Source of the DNA: an uncultured Eubacteriales bacterium
GTDB lineage: Bacteria > Bacillota > Clostridia > Oscillospirales > Acutalibacteraceae
Direction of reading: 5' to 3'
Assembly (NCBI GenBank): GCA_934466515.1
Contig: CAKSLH010000001.1
Span: 378,020 to 442,019, forward strand
DNA length: 64,000 nucleotides
Shown in pieces: positions 25,894-34,423 of the stretch (position 1 is the first letter of the stretch; every line of letters begins with the position of its first letter). Below the pieces are notes generated by a model. It saw only the letters and a program-made list of their open reading frames with translations. It had not been told where the DNA came from and did no database searches. A program made the translations under genes and the position numbers.

Positions 25894-27753
25894 ATGAATT
25901 ATTACCCTTTTAACTCAAGCTTAGAAACCTATAAATCCGTAAAAGGCGCCTTAGCCGCAGGAAAAGACCTGCGGCTAAGGCTTTTGCTGCATAGCGACGC
26001 AAAATGCAAACAGGCTTTCCTGATTTTAAAGGACGATAAAACAGGCCTTGACAATTACATACCCTTACTTGCGACCGACGATTATCTTGAAGAATACAGA
26101 TTTTATGAAACCACGCTGAATTTAGGCGAGGGGCTTTATTTTTATGCCTTTAAATACACAAGCGATTTCGGCGACTTCTTTATAACTAGAGAAAAAGAGG
26201 GACGCGGAATTGTATGCAGAGAAAAGCCCAGATTTTGGCAGTTAACGGTTTATGATGACGATAAATGCACACCCGACTGGCTAAGCGGCGGAATAATTTA
26301 TCAGATTTTCCCCGACAGATTTAATTTTTCCGGAGAAGAAAAGGAAAATGTTCCGAGCGACAGATATATCGTTCATGATAAGAGCATATCCCCCGCTTTC
26401 AGACAGGACACCTATCCGAATTCTCTTGGAAACGATTATTACTGCGGCGACCTTAAGGGAATTGAAAAAAAGCTTGATTACCTAAAAAGCCTTAATGTTA
26501 CCTGCATTTATTTAAATCCGATTTTCGAGGCGCATTCAAATCATCGGTATAATACCGCCGATTATTTAAATATCGACCCTCTGCTCGGAAATAAAGAGGA
26601 TTTCAAATCGCTTTGCAATGCCGCACATAAAAAGGGAATACGGATTATACTTGACGGCGTTTTTTCCCACACAGGAGACGACAGCATTTATTTTAACCGA
26701 AACAAGCGCTACGGAACGGGCGGCGCTTATAACGATTATAATTCGCCTTACCGCGAATGGTTTAAATTTAATTCCTATCCTGACGATTATTCGGCATGGT
26801 GGGGTGTCAAAACTCTTCCCGAAACCGATGAAAATTCCCCGTCTTTTACCGATTTTATTACCGGTGAAAAGGGTGTTTTAAAATACTGGCAGTCGCTCGG
26901 AGCCGACGGCTGGCGTCTTGATGTTGCCGATGAGCTCCCCGATAATTTTCTTGATAACATAAGAAAAGCCGTTAAATCCGCAAATAAAAAATCATACCTT
27001 TTAGGCGAGGTATGGGAGGACGCTTCAAATAAAATCAGCTACGGCTCAAGGCGTAGATTTCTGCGCGGAAAGCAGCTCGATTCCGTTATGAATTATCCCT
27101 TTGCGAACGCAATAATTGATTTTGTAAGGACGGGCAATTCGGACGCCTTAAAGGAAACCGTTTTTGAAATTCTTGAAAATTATCCCGAAAAAAGCGTTAA
27201 TCTTATGATGAATCATATCGGCACTCATGACACCGCAAGAATTTTAACAAGGCTTTCTAAAAATAACGATAATTTCGGAGACAGAGCTAAGCAGTCTCAA
27301 ATGAAATTAAGCGAAGAAGAATATAATTTTGCAAAGAAAAGACTTTTTGAGGCTGTTCTTTTGCAGTTTACTTTGCCAGGGGTCCCTTCGGTTTACTACG
27401 GCGACGAGGCAGGAATGACCGGCGGCTTTGACCCGTTTTGCAGAGGATATTTCCCTTGGGGAAAGGAAGATAAGGAAATAACCGAATTTTATAAAAAATT
27501 GGGGAAATTAAGAATTCACTGCAAAGCTTTTTGCGGCGGAGAATATGTCCCGTGGCAGCTGCCGCAGGGTGTTTTCGGCTTTGAAAGAAAGTGCAAATCG
27601 GCAAAAGCGCTCACGGTTATCAATTGCTCTGAAAGCGAGATGTCCGTAGATGTTCCCGAGGAATACAAAAAATCGAAATCGCACCTCGGAAAGAGTTTAA
27701 TCGGAAAAACTCTTACTCTTAAGTCCCAAGAATTCACAGTCATTATCTTATAA
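25894..27753 (+). CDS. Alpha-amylase family enzyme (GH13), neopullulanase-like
   Basis: The 619-residue protein has an N-terminal beta domain (1 to ~125), then a GH13 barrel opening with GGIIYQIFPDRFN. Catalytic residues are Asp in GWRLDVADE (~342), Glu in LLGEVWED (~371) and Asp in GTHDTARIL (~446). The preceding insertion FRQDTYPNSLGNDYYCGDLKGI is typical of neopullulanase/cyclomaltodextrinase-type members. There is no signal peptide, so it is intracellular, debranching or trimming glucans for the phosphorylase encoded just upstream. The exact bond specificity is not settled by sequence. Confidence 0.9.
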   Translation: MNYYPFNSSLETYKSVKGALAAGKDLRLRLLLHSDAKCKQAFLILKDDKTGLDNYIPLLATDDYLEEYRFYETTLNLGEGLYFYAFKYTSDFGDFFITREKEGRGIVCREKPRFWQLTVYDDDKCTPDWLSGGIIYQIFPDRFNFSGEEKENVPSDRYIVHDKSISPAFRQDTYPNSLGNDYYCGDLKGIEKKLDYLKSLNVTCIYLNPIFEAHSNHRYNTADYLNIDPLLGNKEDFKSLCNAAHKKGIRIILDGVFSHTGDDSIYFNRNKRYGTGGAYNDYNSPYREWFKFNSYPDDYSAWWGVKTLPETDENSPSFTDFITGEKGVLKYWQSLGADGWRLDVADELPDNFLDNIRKAVKSANKKSYLLGEVWEDASNKISYGSRRRFLRGKQLDSVMNYPFANAIIDFVRTGNSDALKETVFEILENYPEKSVNLMMNHIGTHDTARILTRLSKNNDNFGDRAKQSQMKLSEEEYNFAKKRLFEAVLLQFTLPGVPSVYYGDEAGMTGGFDPFCRGYFPWGKEDKEITEFYKKLGKLRIHCKAFCGGEYVPWQLPQGVFGFERKCKSAKALTVINCSESEMSVDVPEEYKKSKSHLGKSLIGKTLTLKSQEFTVIIL

Positions 27754-27755
27754 GA

Positions 27756-27788
27756 AAACCCTTCCCTGTTGATTTCAGGGAAGGGTTT
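27756..27788 (+). terminator. Hairpin after the GH13 gene
   Basis: A 13-bp perfect stem (27756 to 27768 with 27776 to 27788) lies 3 bases after the stop codon. Only three T follow, so it may stabilise the mRNA 3' end as much as terminate. Confidence 0.6.
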
Positions 27789-27791
27789 GAG

Positions 27792-27856
27792 AGTGTCGAC
27801 AAAGTCGACACTTTCTTGGACGGGAATGCCGTTCGCTCGAAAATCAGAGATTTTCG
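27792..27856. repeat. Intergenic hairpin repeat
   Basis: Two short palindromes with 3-base loops: AGTGTCGAC-AAA-GTCGACACT (27792 to 27812) and CGAAAATC-AGA-GATTTTCG (27838 to 27856). The style is the same as the repeats at 15979 and 31931. The 329-base gap 27754 to 28082 holds only these and three terminator-like hairpins. Confidence 0.6.
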
Positions 27857-27897
27857 GACTACACTCTATCCCCGCCAATACCACCCCAGTGTCCTTG

Positions 27898-27923
27898 AAA
27901 AACCGCTGAATTAAGCGGTTTTT
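27898..27923. terminator. Bidirectional terminator
   Basis: AAAAACCGCT (27898 to 27907) pairs with AGCGGTTTTT (27914 to 27923) around a 6-base loop. It works in both directions between the convergent GH13 and dehydrogenase genes. Confidence 0.75.
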
Positions 27924-28017
27924 CGCTTACAATGTGTTTTTTCGCCGCGCATGTCGCCGAAAAAACAAAATGCGGCACAAACGCCGCAACACAAGGTTAT
28001 TTACAATTTGTCAACAG

Positions 28018-28060
28018 AAAAAAAAACTTCCCTGTAATTAACAGGGAAGGGTTTTTTTTC
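28018..28060 (-). terminator. Terminator of the dehydrogenase/thioredoxin operon
   Basis: CTTCCCTGT (28027 to 28035) pairs with ACAGGGAAG (28041 to 28049), flanked by long A and T runs; on the minus strand the T-run follows the stem. Confidence 0.75.
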
Positions 28061-28082
28061 TAAATCGTTTTTAAAATCATTT

Positions 28083-29114
28083 TTAAAAGCACTTTTCTCC
28101 GCTTTTCTTTTTACAGTCATCAACCTTACCGCAGCGGTAGCAAAGCTCATTTTGAGCGGAGCCGTTTTTCTCAAGCTCGATAAGGTTATCAACCGTGGTC
28201 TGTGCGATATTCGAAAGCGCCTCACGGGTTAAAAACGCCTGATGCGAGGTAACGATAACATTCGGCATTGAAATAAGTCTTGCGAGAACATCATCATCAA
28301 TAATATGACCCGACCTGTCCTCAAAGAAAATATCGGACTCCTCTTCATAAACATCGAGGCATGCGGCGCCAACCTTTCTTGATTTAATTCCTTCAAGAAG
28401 AGCCTCCGCGTCAATCAAGGCTCCGCGCGAAGTATTGATTATCGCAACGCCTTTTTTCATTTTTTCAATTGCACTGCCGTCAATCATGTGCATTGTCTCT
28501 TTCGTAAGCGGACAGTGAAGAGAAATTATATCGCTCTCGGACAGAATTTCGTCTAACGAAACATATTTTGCGCCCTCGATTTCTGAGGGGAATTTATCAT
28601 AGCAGATAACATTCATTCCGAAACCCTTGCAGATATTTATAAATACCTTTCCTATCTTACCTGTTCCCACTACTCCGACGGTTTTTCCGTGAAGGTCAAA
28701 GCCTGTAAGTCCGTTAAGGCTGAAATTATAGTCGCGGGTTCTGATATAAGCCTTATGAATTCTTCTGATAGAAGTAAGCAGCATTGCCATGGCATGCTCG
28801 GCAACGGCATACGGCGAATATGCAGGAACTCTTACAACATGAATTTTATTATAAGCATGCTTTATATCTACATTGTTATAGCCCGCGCACCTTAAAGCTA
28901 TTGTCTTAACACCGAGCTCGCAGAGCCCGTCGATAACCTCTGCGTTTACCTCGTCATTTACAAAAACGCATACGCCGTCACAATTAGAAGCGAGCCTGAC
29001 GGTATCGGGATTAAGCTTGGTTTCATAAAATTTAAGCTTAATGCCTGCATTTTTCGCAGGCTCCTCAAAAGCCTCTATATCATAGGGCTTTGCATCAAAA
29101 AAAGCTATTTTCAT
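28083..29114 (-). CDS. D-2-hydroxyacid dehydrogenase (D-lactate dehydrogenase-like)
   Basis: The 343-residue NAD-dependent enzyme has GVVGTGKIGKVF (Rossmann loop, ~150), INTSRGALIDAEAL with the catalytic Arg, and SHQAFLTREAL with the catalytic His. This pattern is that of fermentative D-lactate dehydrogenases that interconvert pyruvate and D-lactate. Unusually, the C-terminal ~20 residues are cysteine-rich (CYRCGKVDDCKKK...KCF) beyond the normal end of the family. It is the second gene after thioredoxin (24-base gap). Confidence 0.88.
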   Translation of the reverse strand: MKIAFFDAKPYDIEAFEEPAKNAGIKLKFYETKLNPDTVRLASNCDGVCVFVNDEVNAEVIDGLCELGVKTIALRCAGYNNVDIKHAYNKIHVVRVPAYSPYAVAEHAMAMLLTSIRRIHKAYIRTRDYNFSLNGLTGFDLHGKTVGVVGTGKIGKVFINICKGFGMNVICYDKFPSEIEGAKYVSLDEILSESDIISLHCPLTKETMHMIDGSAIEKMKKGVAIINTSRGALIDAEALLEGIKSRKVGAACLDVYEEESDIFFEDRSGHIIDDDVLARLISMPNVIVTSHQAFLTREALSNIAQTTVDNLIELEKNGSAQNELCYRCGKVDDCKKKSGEKCF

Positions 29115-29138
29115 CTAAAATTTCCTTCCTTTTTTAAA

Positions 29139-29459
29139 TCAGTGCTCCTGAGACAGAAAATCCTCTATTGCTTCCTTTTCACGGTAACCGACAAAGCTGT
29201 CGACTATTTCTCCGTTTTTAATCAGAAAAACCGCGGGAATATTTTCAATTCCGAATTTAGCGGTTAGCTCGGGATTTTCGTCCACATTTGCCTTGCAGAC
29301 CTTAACCTTGCCGTCAAACTCATCGGATATTTCTTCTATAACCGGAGAAAGCATAAGGCAGGGACCGCACCAATCGGCATAAAAGTCAATCAGCACAGGG
29401 ATATCGCAGTTTGTAACCTCTTCTTCGAAATTATCATTATTTAAAATTGTTTCCGACAT
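29139..29459 (-). CDS. trxA: Thioredoxin
   Basis: The 106-residue protein has the active site WCGPC (residues ~30 to 34) in DFYADWCGPCLML and the cis-Pro loop IENIPAVFLIKNGE. It reduces protein disulfides in the cytoplasm. It is the first gene of an operon with the dehydrogenase that has a Cys-rich tail. The Met before SETILNND fits the usual length. Confidence 0.95.
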   Translation of the reverse strand: MSETILNNDNFEEEVTNCDIPVLIDFYADWCGPCLMLSPVIEEISDEFDGKVKVCKANVDENPELTAKFGIENIPAVFLIKNGEIVDSFVGYREKEAIEDFLSQEH

Positions 29460-29553
29460 TATATTTTTCTCCTTTTCTTTTTTTATTATTCTATCACATT
29501 CCGCTTTCTTTTACTATATTATTTTTATAATTTTTTTAAGAACGCGAAATATG

Positions 29554-29582
29554 TTGTTTTTTCAGTAAAAAAGTAATATAAT
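29554..29582 (+). promoter_or_regulatory. Promoter of the phospholipid operon
   Basis: TTGTTT (29554 to 29559), 17 bases, TATAAT (29577 to 29582). The predicted transcription start near 29589 lies after the in-frame GTG at 29587, which rules that codon out as the start of the PAP2 gene. Confidence 0.7.
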
Positions 29583-29622
29583 AGTAGTGTTATATATAAT
29601 TTATTCTCGGAGGCTGAAAACC

Positions 29623-30327
29623 ATTCAAAACAGAATTAAAAAAGATAATTCGCGTATGATACTCGGCTTTTTGCCTTTTTATATGCTTATTCCGGTATTT
29701 GCTTGGCTTATTGCAAACACCTTTACCTTTTACGGCTCCGCATTTATTCTCGGAGATATCAAAAGAATCAGCGTCAATACCTTTATTGACGATTACATTC
29801 CGCTTTTTACGCCTTTTATTACCGTTTATATCGCGGCTTACCTGCAATGGGCAATATGCTTTATTGCGGTATCGAGAGACAGCAAGGACAGCTGTTATTC
29901 ATTTTTCTCGGGCGAGATAACTGGAAAGCTTATTTCGGCGGTAATCTTCTTTATTCTGCCGACCTATATGGAAAGAGCGGTTATAACGGGAGACGGCGTT
30001 TTTGATAAAATCACTGCTTTTCTTTATCTAATTGATAAGCCGATAACGCTTTTTCCGTCCCTTCACTGCCTTGAAAGCTATGTCTGCGCAAGGTATGTTT
30101 CAAAGCTTAAAGGTGTTAAAAAGCCGATTAAAATTCTCAACTGGATTTTTTCCTGCTTTGTATTCGCATCAACCGTGCTTGTCAAGCAGCACCTTTTTCT
30201 TGATGTCCCCGCAGGAATACTTATAGGAGAAGCAGGCATATTTATTTCAAAAAAAGCAAATCTTAAAAATCTTTTTTATAAGGCTGAAAACGCAATTTAT
30301 AAAAATCGGGAGGAAAGCAAAACATGA
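29623..30327 (+). CDS. PAP2-superfamily membrane phosphatase, atypical start
   Basis: The membrane protein has about six hydrophobic segments and PAP2-type motifs: FPSLHCLESYVC (~146) and STVLVKQHLFLDVPAGIL (~186), which hold the family's His residues. It probably dephosphorylates a lipid phosphate such as phosphatidylglycerol phosphate or phosphatidate. A strong CGGAGG site (29608 to 29613) lies upstream but the codon at the right distance is ATT (29623). The next in-frame ATG (29656) has no ribosome site. It overlaps the pssA start by 4 bases (ATGA), so all three lipid genes are coupled. Confidence 0.8.
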   Translation: MQNRIKKDNSRMILGFLPFYMLIPVFAWLIANTFTFYGSAFILGDIKRISVNTFIDDYIPLFTPFITVYIAAYLQWAICFIAVSRDSKDSCYSFFSGEITGKLISAVIFFILPTYMERAVITGDGVFDKITAFLYLIDKPITLFPSLHCLESYVCARYVSKLKGVKKPIKILNWIFSCFVFASTVLVKQHLFLDVPAGILIGEAGIFISKKANLKNLFYKAENAIYKNREESKT

Positions 30328-31022
30328 TCGGAGTTTATGATTACACGGTATTGCTTACTTATCTTTCGCTTATTTCCTCGGCTTCGGGAATAATGCTGAC
30401 TTTAAGCTCAAACGGAAGCCACCCTTATATCGGAATGTTTTTCCTGCTTGTCTGCGGTCTTTGCGACGCTTTTGACGGAAAGGTCGCACGGTCTAAAAAG
30501 AACCGAAGCGAATTTGACTGCAAATTCGGCATTCAGATAGATTCCTTATGCGACCTTATTTCTTTCGGAATTCTGCCTGCCTGTATCGGTGCGGCGGCAC
30601 TCAGAAACTCTAAAATTTTAAATCATATAATAAGAGAATACGGGGCGCTCGGTTTTGGCGTTAAAACACTCTGCTATGCGCTTTTGGTCTTTTATGTTCT
30701 TGCAGCAATGATAAGGCTTGCCTATTTTAATGTTACCGAGGAAGAAAGACAGAAAACCGACACCGACGCAAGAAAATATTATGTCGGTCTGCCCGTTACA
30801 TCTGCGGCGCTTATCTTTCCGACGGTTTTAGTTTGCAGATATATAACAGGAGCATTCGATATAACTCCCCTTTATTTCCTTGCAATTGCTGCGACAGGCT
30901 ATCTGTTTGTTTCAAGGGTTACAATTAAAAAGCCCACATTAAAAGGAATTCTTATAATGGTCGGTATCGGGCTTGTTGAATTTATAGTGCTTGTACTGTT
31001 TTACACCCTAGGTTCAAGATAA
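30324..31022 (+). CDS. pssA: CDP-diacylglycerol-serine O-phosphatidyltransferase
   Basis: The 232-residue integral membrane enzyme makes phosphatidylserine from CDP-diacylglycerol and serine. It has the CDP-alcohol phosphotransferase signature DGKVAR ... GIQIDSLCD (residues ~50 to 80); the first and second halves are separated by 12 residues instead of the common 8, seen as a clostridial variant. The several membrane helices fit. It lies between the PAP2 gene (4-base overlap) and the decarboxylase (start one base after this stop), which makes the serine-to-ethanolamine lipid role firm. Confidence 0.93.
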   Translation: MIGVYDYTVLLTYLSLISSASGIMLTLSSNGSHPYIGMFFLLVCGLCDAFDGKVARSKKNRSEFDCKFGIQIDSLCDLISFGILPACIGAAALRNSKILNHIIREYGALGFGVKTLCYALLVFYVLAAMIRLAYFNVTEEERQKTDTDARKYYVGLPVTSAALIFPTVLVCRYITGAFDITPLYFLAIAATGYLFVSRVTIKKPTLKGILIMVGIGLVEFIVLVLFYTLGSR

Positions 31023-31850
31023 ATGAAAGCCTCAGAAAACGAAAAATTTTTAAAATTTCTTTATGAAACGGCTTTTGGAAGAGTCTTTTTAAAAATTCTT
31101 GCTTCAAAAGCGGTTTCCTGCGCTGCGGGAGCTTTTCTTTCTTCGCCCCTTTCAAAGCCGCTGATAAAGGGCTTTGTCAGAAAAAACAATATTGATTTAA
31201 GCAAATTCTACAGCGACGGTTTTAAATGCTTTAACGATTGCTTTTCAAGAAAAATTAAAGAAACCGAACGCCCGATTGATATTACTCCCTCTCACCTTGT
31301 CTCTCCGTGCGACGCTTATCTTACGGTTTACAATATAAATTCTAAAACCGTTTTCCCAGTAAAGCAGGCTGAGTATGATATTGAATCATTTTTAAAGGAC
31401 AATGCTCTTGCAGAGGAATTCAAAGACGGCATGTGCTTTGTTTTCAGGCTTTGCGTTAACCATTACCACCGTTACTGCTTTATAGATTCGGGAAATCTTA
31501 GCAAAAGAAAATATATAAAAGGCCTGCTTCATACTGTTAGACCGATAGCCTTAAGAAACGTTCCCGTTTTCTGCGAAAACTGCCGCGAGATTTCTGTTTT
31601 TGAAACGAATAATTTCGGAAAAGTTATTCAGGCAGAGGTAGGCGCTATGCTTGTAGGGAAAATAAAAAACTATGATATCGGCACCTTTTCAAGAGGACAG
31701 GAAAAAGGAATGTTCCTTTTCGGCGGAAGTACAATCGTTGTGCTTACAAAAAAGGATACCGTCAAAGCAGACGGTGAAATAATGAAAAATTCCTCATTCG
31801 GGATTGAAACCGAAGTTAAATACGGGCAGAAAATAGGAATTAAGCTTTAA
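31023..31850 (+). CDS. psd: Phosphatidylserine decarboxylase proenzyme
   Basis: The 275-residue protein converts phosphatidylserine to phosphatidylethanolamine. It carries SPCDAYLTVY (~95), NHYHRYCF with the catalytic His region (~145), and the self-cleavage site GGST near residue 236, whose Ser becomes the pyruvoyl cofactor. The usual motif is LGST; here Gly replaces Leu. The start ATG follows the pssA stop directly, giving tight coupling. Confidence 0.94.
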   Translation: MKASENEKFLKFLYETAFGRVFLKILASKAVSCAAGAFLSSPLSKPLIKGFVRKNNIDLSKFYSDGFKCFNDCFSRKIKETERPIDITPSHLVSPCDAYLTVYNINSKTVFPVKQAEYDIESFLKDNALAEEFKDGMCFVFRLCVNHYHRYCFIDSGNLSKRKYIKGLLHTVRPIALRNVPVFCENCREISVFETNNFGKVIQAEVGAMLVGKIKNYDIGTFSRGQEKGMFLFGGSTIVVLTKKDTVKADGEIMKNSSFGIETEVKYGQKIGIKL

Positions 31851-31930
31851 ATTTTTAATCTAAAATTTAAAAAATACCACACATACTGGATATTAGAAGC
31901 TAGATGGTAGATGCTAGAAAATACCCCTCA

Positions 31931-32160
31931 GTCGCAATAAAATTGCGACAGCTCCCCTCTGTTTCGCTTACGCGAAAAGAAGGGCGCCAAAAGCTTCCCC
32001 TTTAGACGAAAGGAAATTCCCCTGTTAGGGGAAATGTCTGCGACAGCGGACAAAAGGGTTCCCGTCTTCCGGAGGAAAAAGTGTCTTAGCCCGCAGGGCA
32101 AAGACGATAGGGTTTGGTTATATCAGCGGCGAAGCCGCACATCTCTTATTCCGCAGAATA
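31931..32160. repeat. Hairpin-rich intergenic repeat tract
   Basis: The 334-base gap after psd holds a string of small palindromes with 3- or 4-base loops: GTCGCAAT-AAA-ATTGCGAC (31931 to 31949), TTTCGC-TTAC-GCGAAA (31962 to 31977), ATTCCCC..GGGGAAAT near 32012, GCGGC-GAA-GCCGC near 32130 and TATTC..GAATA near 32150. It has no credible coding frame. It looks like a composite dispersed repeat; copies elsewhere in the genome cannot be checked here. Confidence 0.6.
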
Positions 32161-32197
32161 AAGATAAAAAGGAATTTAAAACTTATGAAAAAATATA

Positions 32198-32395
32198 ATG
32201 AAATACTTAGACAATGACTATAAGCAGGAGACAATAGCAAAGGTATTAAATATTACAAGACATCAGTATCAGCTATATGAAAGCGGTAAAAGGCAGTTTA
32301 AAGTAGAGCACATTAAAGCCCTTTGCTCTTTTTATAATGTTTCTGTCGATTTCGTTTTAGGTTTGTCGAAAAATATGCCTTATCCAAAGCGTTAA
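32198..32395 (+). CDS. XRE-type helix-turn-helix protein, probably truncated
   Basis: The 65-residue frame carries an XRE HTH (QETIAKVLNITRHQYQLYESGKRQFKVEHIKALCSFYNVSVDFVLGLSK). A normal N-terminus (MKKYNEILRQ) is encoded from ATG 32185, behind GGAA, but stops at TGA after ten codons; the expected frame resumes at DNDYKQ. It seems that a small deletion broke the gene, leaving either a short functional form from ATG 32198 or a pseudogene. It sits beside a hairpin repeat tract. Confidence 0.6.
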   Translation: MKYLDNDYKQETIAKVLNITRHQYQLYESGKRQFKVEHIKALCSFYNVSVDFVLGLSKNMPYPKR

Positions 32396-32415
32396 AAATC
32401 ATAAAGCATAATAAT

Positions 32416-32442
32416 CACCCCAATGGCTCTGCCATTGGGGTG
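32416..32442. terminator. Strong 11-bp hairpin between XRE gene and flavoprotein gene
   Basis: CACCCCAATGG (32416 to 32426) pairs with CCATTGGGGTG (32432 to 32442). It lies between convergent genes. The T-run is weak, so termination is likely but not certain. Confidence 0.6.
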
Positions 32443-32468
32443 AACTGTTTAAAGCAAAAAAGCTTTAT

Positions 32469-34421
32469 TTAATAAACATTTCCGTTTTCTCTGAAATCCT
32501 TCCAGACATTTTCGAAAAATCCGCCGCCATCGGGAACGGGTCTTACATTTCTTGTGAAGAATTCACACTCAAAATCCTTATAAATAGCTATCCGGACCTC
32601 ATTATTATGCTCGCCGTTATCAGCCTCAAATCTGAAGATTTCCGCGAGATTTTCTGGCTTTTCACCGTTTTCGGAGGTATAAAGAGCCGAGCCGCGCGTT
32701 TTCGCACCGCTTGACGCATAATCGGACATTGCGGCTGTATAGACAAACTGGCTTATCAGCATTTCCCTTATTTTAAACGCCTCAAACATTTCCGCAAGCG
32801 AAGAAACCTTTAAAATATTTTCTAAATCTTTAAGCTGATTTAAAATTCTTTCCTCAAAGCTCTTTAAAAGCTCGGGATTTCTTATTGCGCCTGAGAATTT
32901 GTCCATCAAAAGGGTATTTTCGGTTTTTAATTCTTTAGCGTTTGAATAGTCAGACAAAACCGAGCTTACAAAATCAAATGCCTTTAAAACGGTCTTTTCA
33001 GCAGTCTTTGCCGCTTTTTCAAGCGGTAAGGGCATATTTAAGTGTCTGGAAATATAAAGAGCGGCTCTTGCGGCGCCTGCCTGTCCGGCGTTTAAAGCGC
33101 TTCCCCCTGGTCTGTAAATTCCGTGAGTGCCTGCCGCTTCTCCTACAACGAAAAGTCCTTTAATATTGCTCTGCCACCACATATCGACATCTATTCCGCC
33201 GTTATTATGCTGTGCGCAAAGAGAAATTTCAAGCATTTCGCGCTTTAAATCAACGCCCTTTGAAAGATAAAGGTCATAGGCGGGCGAATTCATTTGCATG
33301 AGCCTGTCAATCGGCTTTCCGAAAAGAGCTTTTGCGTCGCTAAGATAATCATAAGCCTCTTTTTCAAGAGAATTATAATCAAGGCTTTCGGCATTAAAAG
33401 GATTGTTTCGAAAATCAAGATAAACCTTCCTTGAAAGGATATTTTTCTCGATATAAACAAGCAAATCAATTATAGAGGAGCCTTTTAAGGCTTTTCTGCT
33501 GTCAAACGGCCATTCATAACCTTTTTTGAAAACAGCTGAAAGCATTTTACCGCCGTCCTTAAAATAATCGGCTAAAAATTCATGCTCTTTTCCGTTTTCG
33601 TCTATCGAAACAAACTTAGGCAGAACCTGCATATATGTTCCCGAAACATTCCACCTCGGATTTACCGACGCGAGACCGTATTGCCATTCGGTGAGGTTTT
33701 TACCCATTGCGCCTGCCTCAAAGGCGACGCCGTTACTTCCCGTGTGTCCGAGCGGATAAACCGAATCGTTATAAATTCCTGCCGGTCCGCCCGTAGCCAT
33801 TACGATATTGCGGCAGTTATAAAGCGTGAACAGCCCGTCTAAGCTCCTCGCTTTTCTGTTAAGCGTGATAAAGCCTGCCGCCGCTTCCCCGTCTTTTACT
33901 ATGAATACGAGCAGTTCGCCGTCAAATACCCTGATTTTCTTGCTTTCAAATTCCTTTTGAAGACATTCCGTCATCATTTTAGAGGTCAGAGGACCTGCCG
34001 AGGTCGCGCGTTCTCTTGGGTCATGGTCGGTTTTATATCCTACAAATTCTCCGTAACGGTTAGTCGGAAAAGGCACTCCGAGCTTACACAGGTTTATAAA
34101 GCACGGCACCGACATCGAAGCCTCGGCAAGAGCATTATCCCCGTCAACACAGCCGTAAGAAAAAAGATCCTTTGCCATTTCATGAACACTGTCTGCTTTA
34201 TCTCCGCAAAGGCTTAATTTATAATAGGTCTGCTTATCCGAGCCCGTATTGCGTGAGGTTCCCATATTTATGCCCTCGGTTATAAGCGCGATATCGGTGA
34301 TATTGTTGTTATAAAGGTTAAGCGCCGCGCTGTAGCCTGACGCGCCCGAGCCTATAACCGCCGCTTCCAATGTAACGGTCTTTACCGTTTTGCCCGAAAT
34401 TTGTAAAAGCTTGCTTTCCAT
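32469..34421 (-). CDS. FAD-dependent oxidoreductase, fumarate reductase/SDH flavoprotein-like
   Basis: The 650-residue protein opens with a Rossmann FAD site (AAVIGSGASGYSAAL, ~22 to 36) and NTGSDKQTYYKL, then MATGGPAGIYN and a late GSALNAGQAGAARAALYIS. This is the succinate dehydrogenase/fumarate reductase/aspartate oxidase flavoprotein fold, without a signal peptide or an FMN-binding extra domain. It likely oxidises or reduces a small carbon compound in the cytoplasm. Start ATG 34421 (CAGGAG 9 bases before) lies 2 bases after the SDR stop. Its partners are an SDR and an Old-Yellow-Enzyme-like protein. The substrate is unknown. Confidence 0.82.
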   Translation of the reverse strand: MESKLLQISGKTVKTVTLEAAVIGSGASGYSAALNLYNNNITDIALITEGINMGTSRNTGSDKQTYYKLSLCGDKADSVHEMAKDLFSYGCVDGDNALAEASMSVPCFINLCKLGVPFPTNRYGEFVGYKTDHDPRERATSAGPLTSKMMTECLQKEFESKKIRVFDGELLVFIVKDGEAAAGFITLNRKARSLDGLFTLYNCRNIVMATGGPAGIYNDSVYPLGHTGSNGVAFEAGAMGKNLTEWQYGLASVNPRWNVSGTYMQVLPKFVSIDENGKEHEFLADYFKDGGKMLSAVFKKGYEWPFDSRKALKGSSIIDLLVYIEKNILSRKVYLDFRNNPFNAESLDYNSLEKEAYDYLSDAKALFGKPIDRLMQMNSPAYDLYLSKGVDLKREMLEISLCAQHNNGGIDVDMWWQSNIKGLFVVGEAAGTHGIYRPGGSALNAGQAGAARAALYISRHLNMPLPLEKAAKTAEKTVLKAFDFVSSVLSDYSNAKELKTENTLLMDKFSGAIRNPELLKSFEERILNQLKDLENILKVSSLAEMFEAFKIREMLISQFVYTAAMSDYASSGAKTRGSALYTSENGEKPENLAEIFRFEADNGEHNNEVRIAIYKDFECEFFTRNVRPVPDGGGFFENVWKDFRENGNVY

Positions 34422-34423
34422 AA

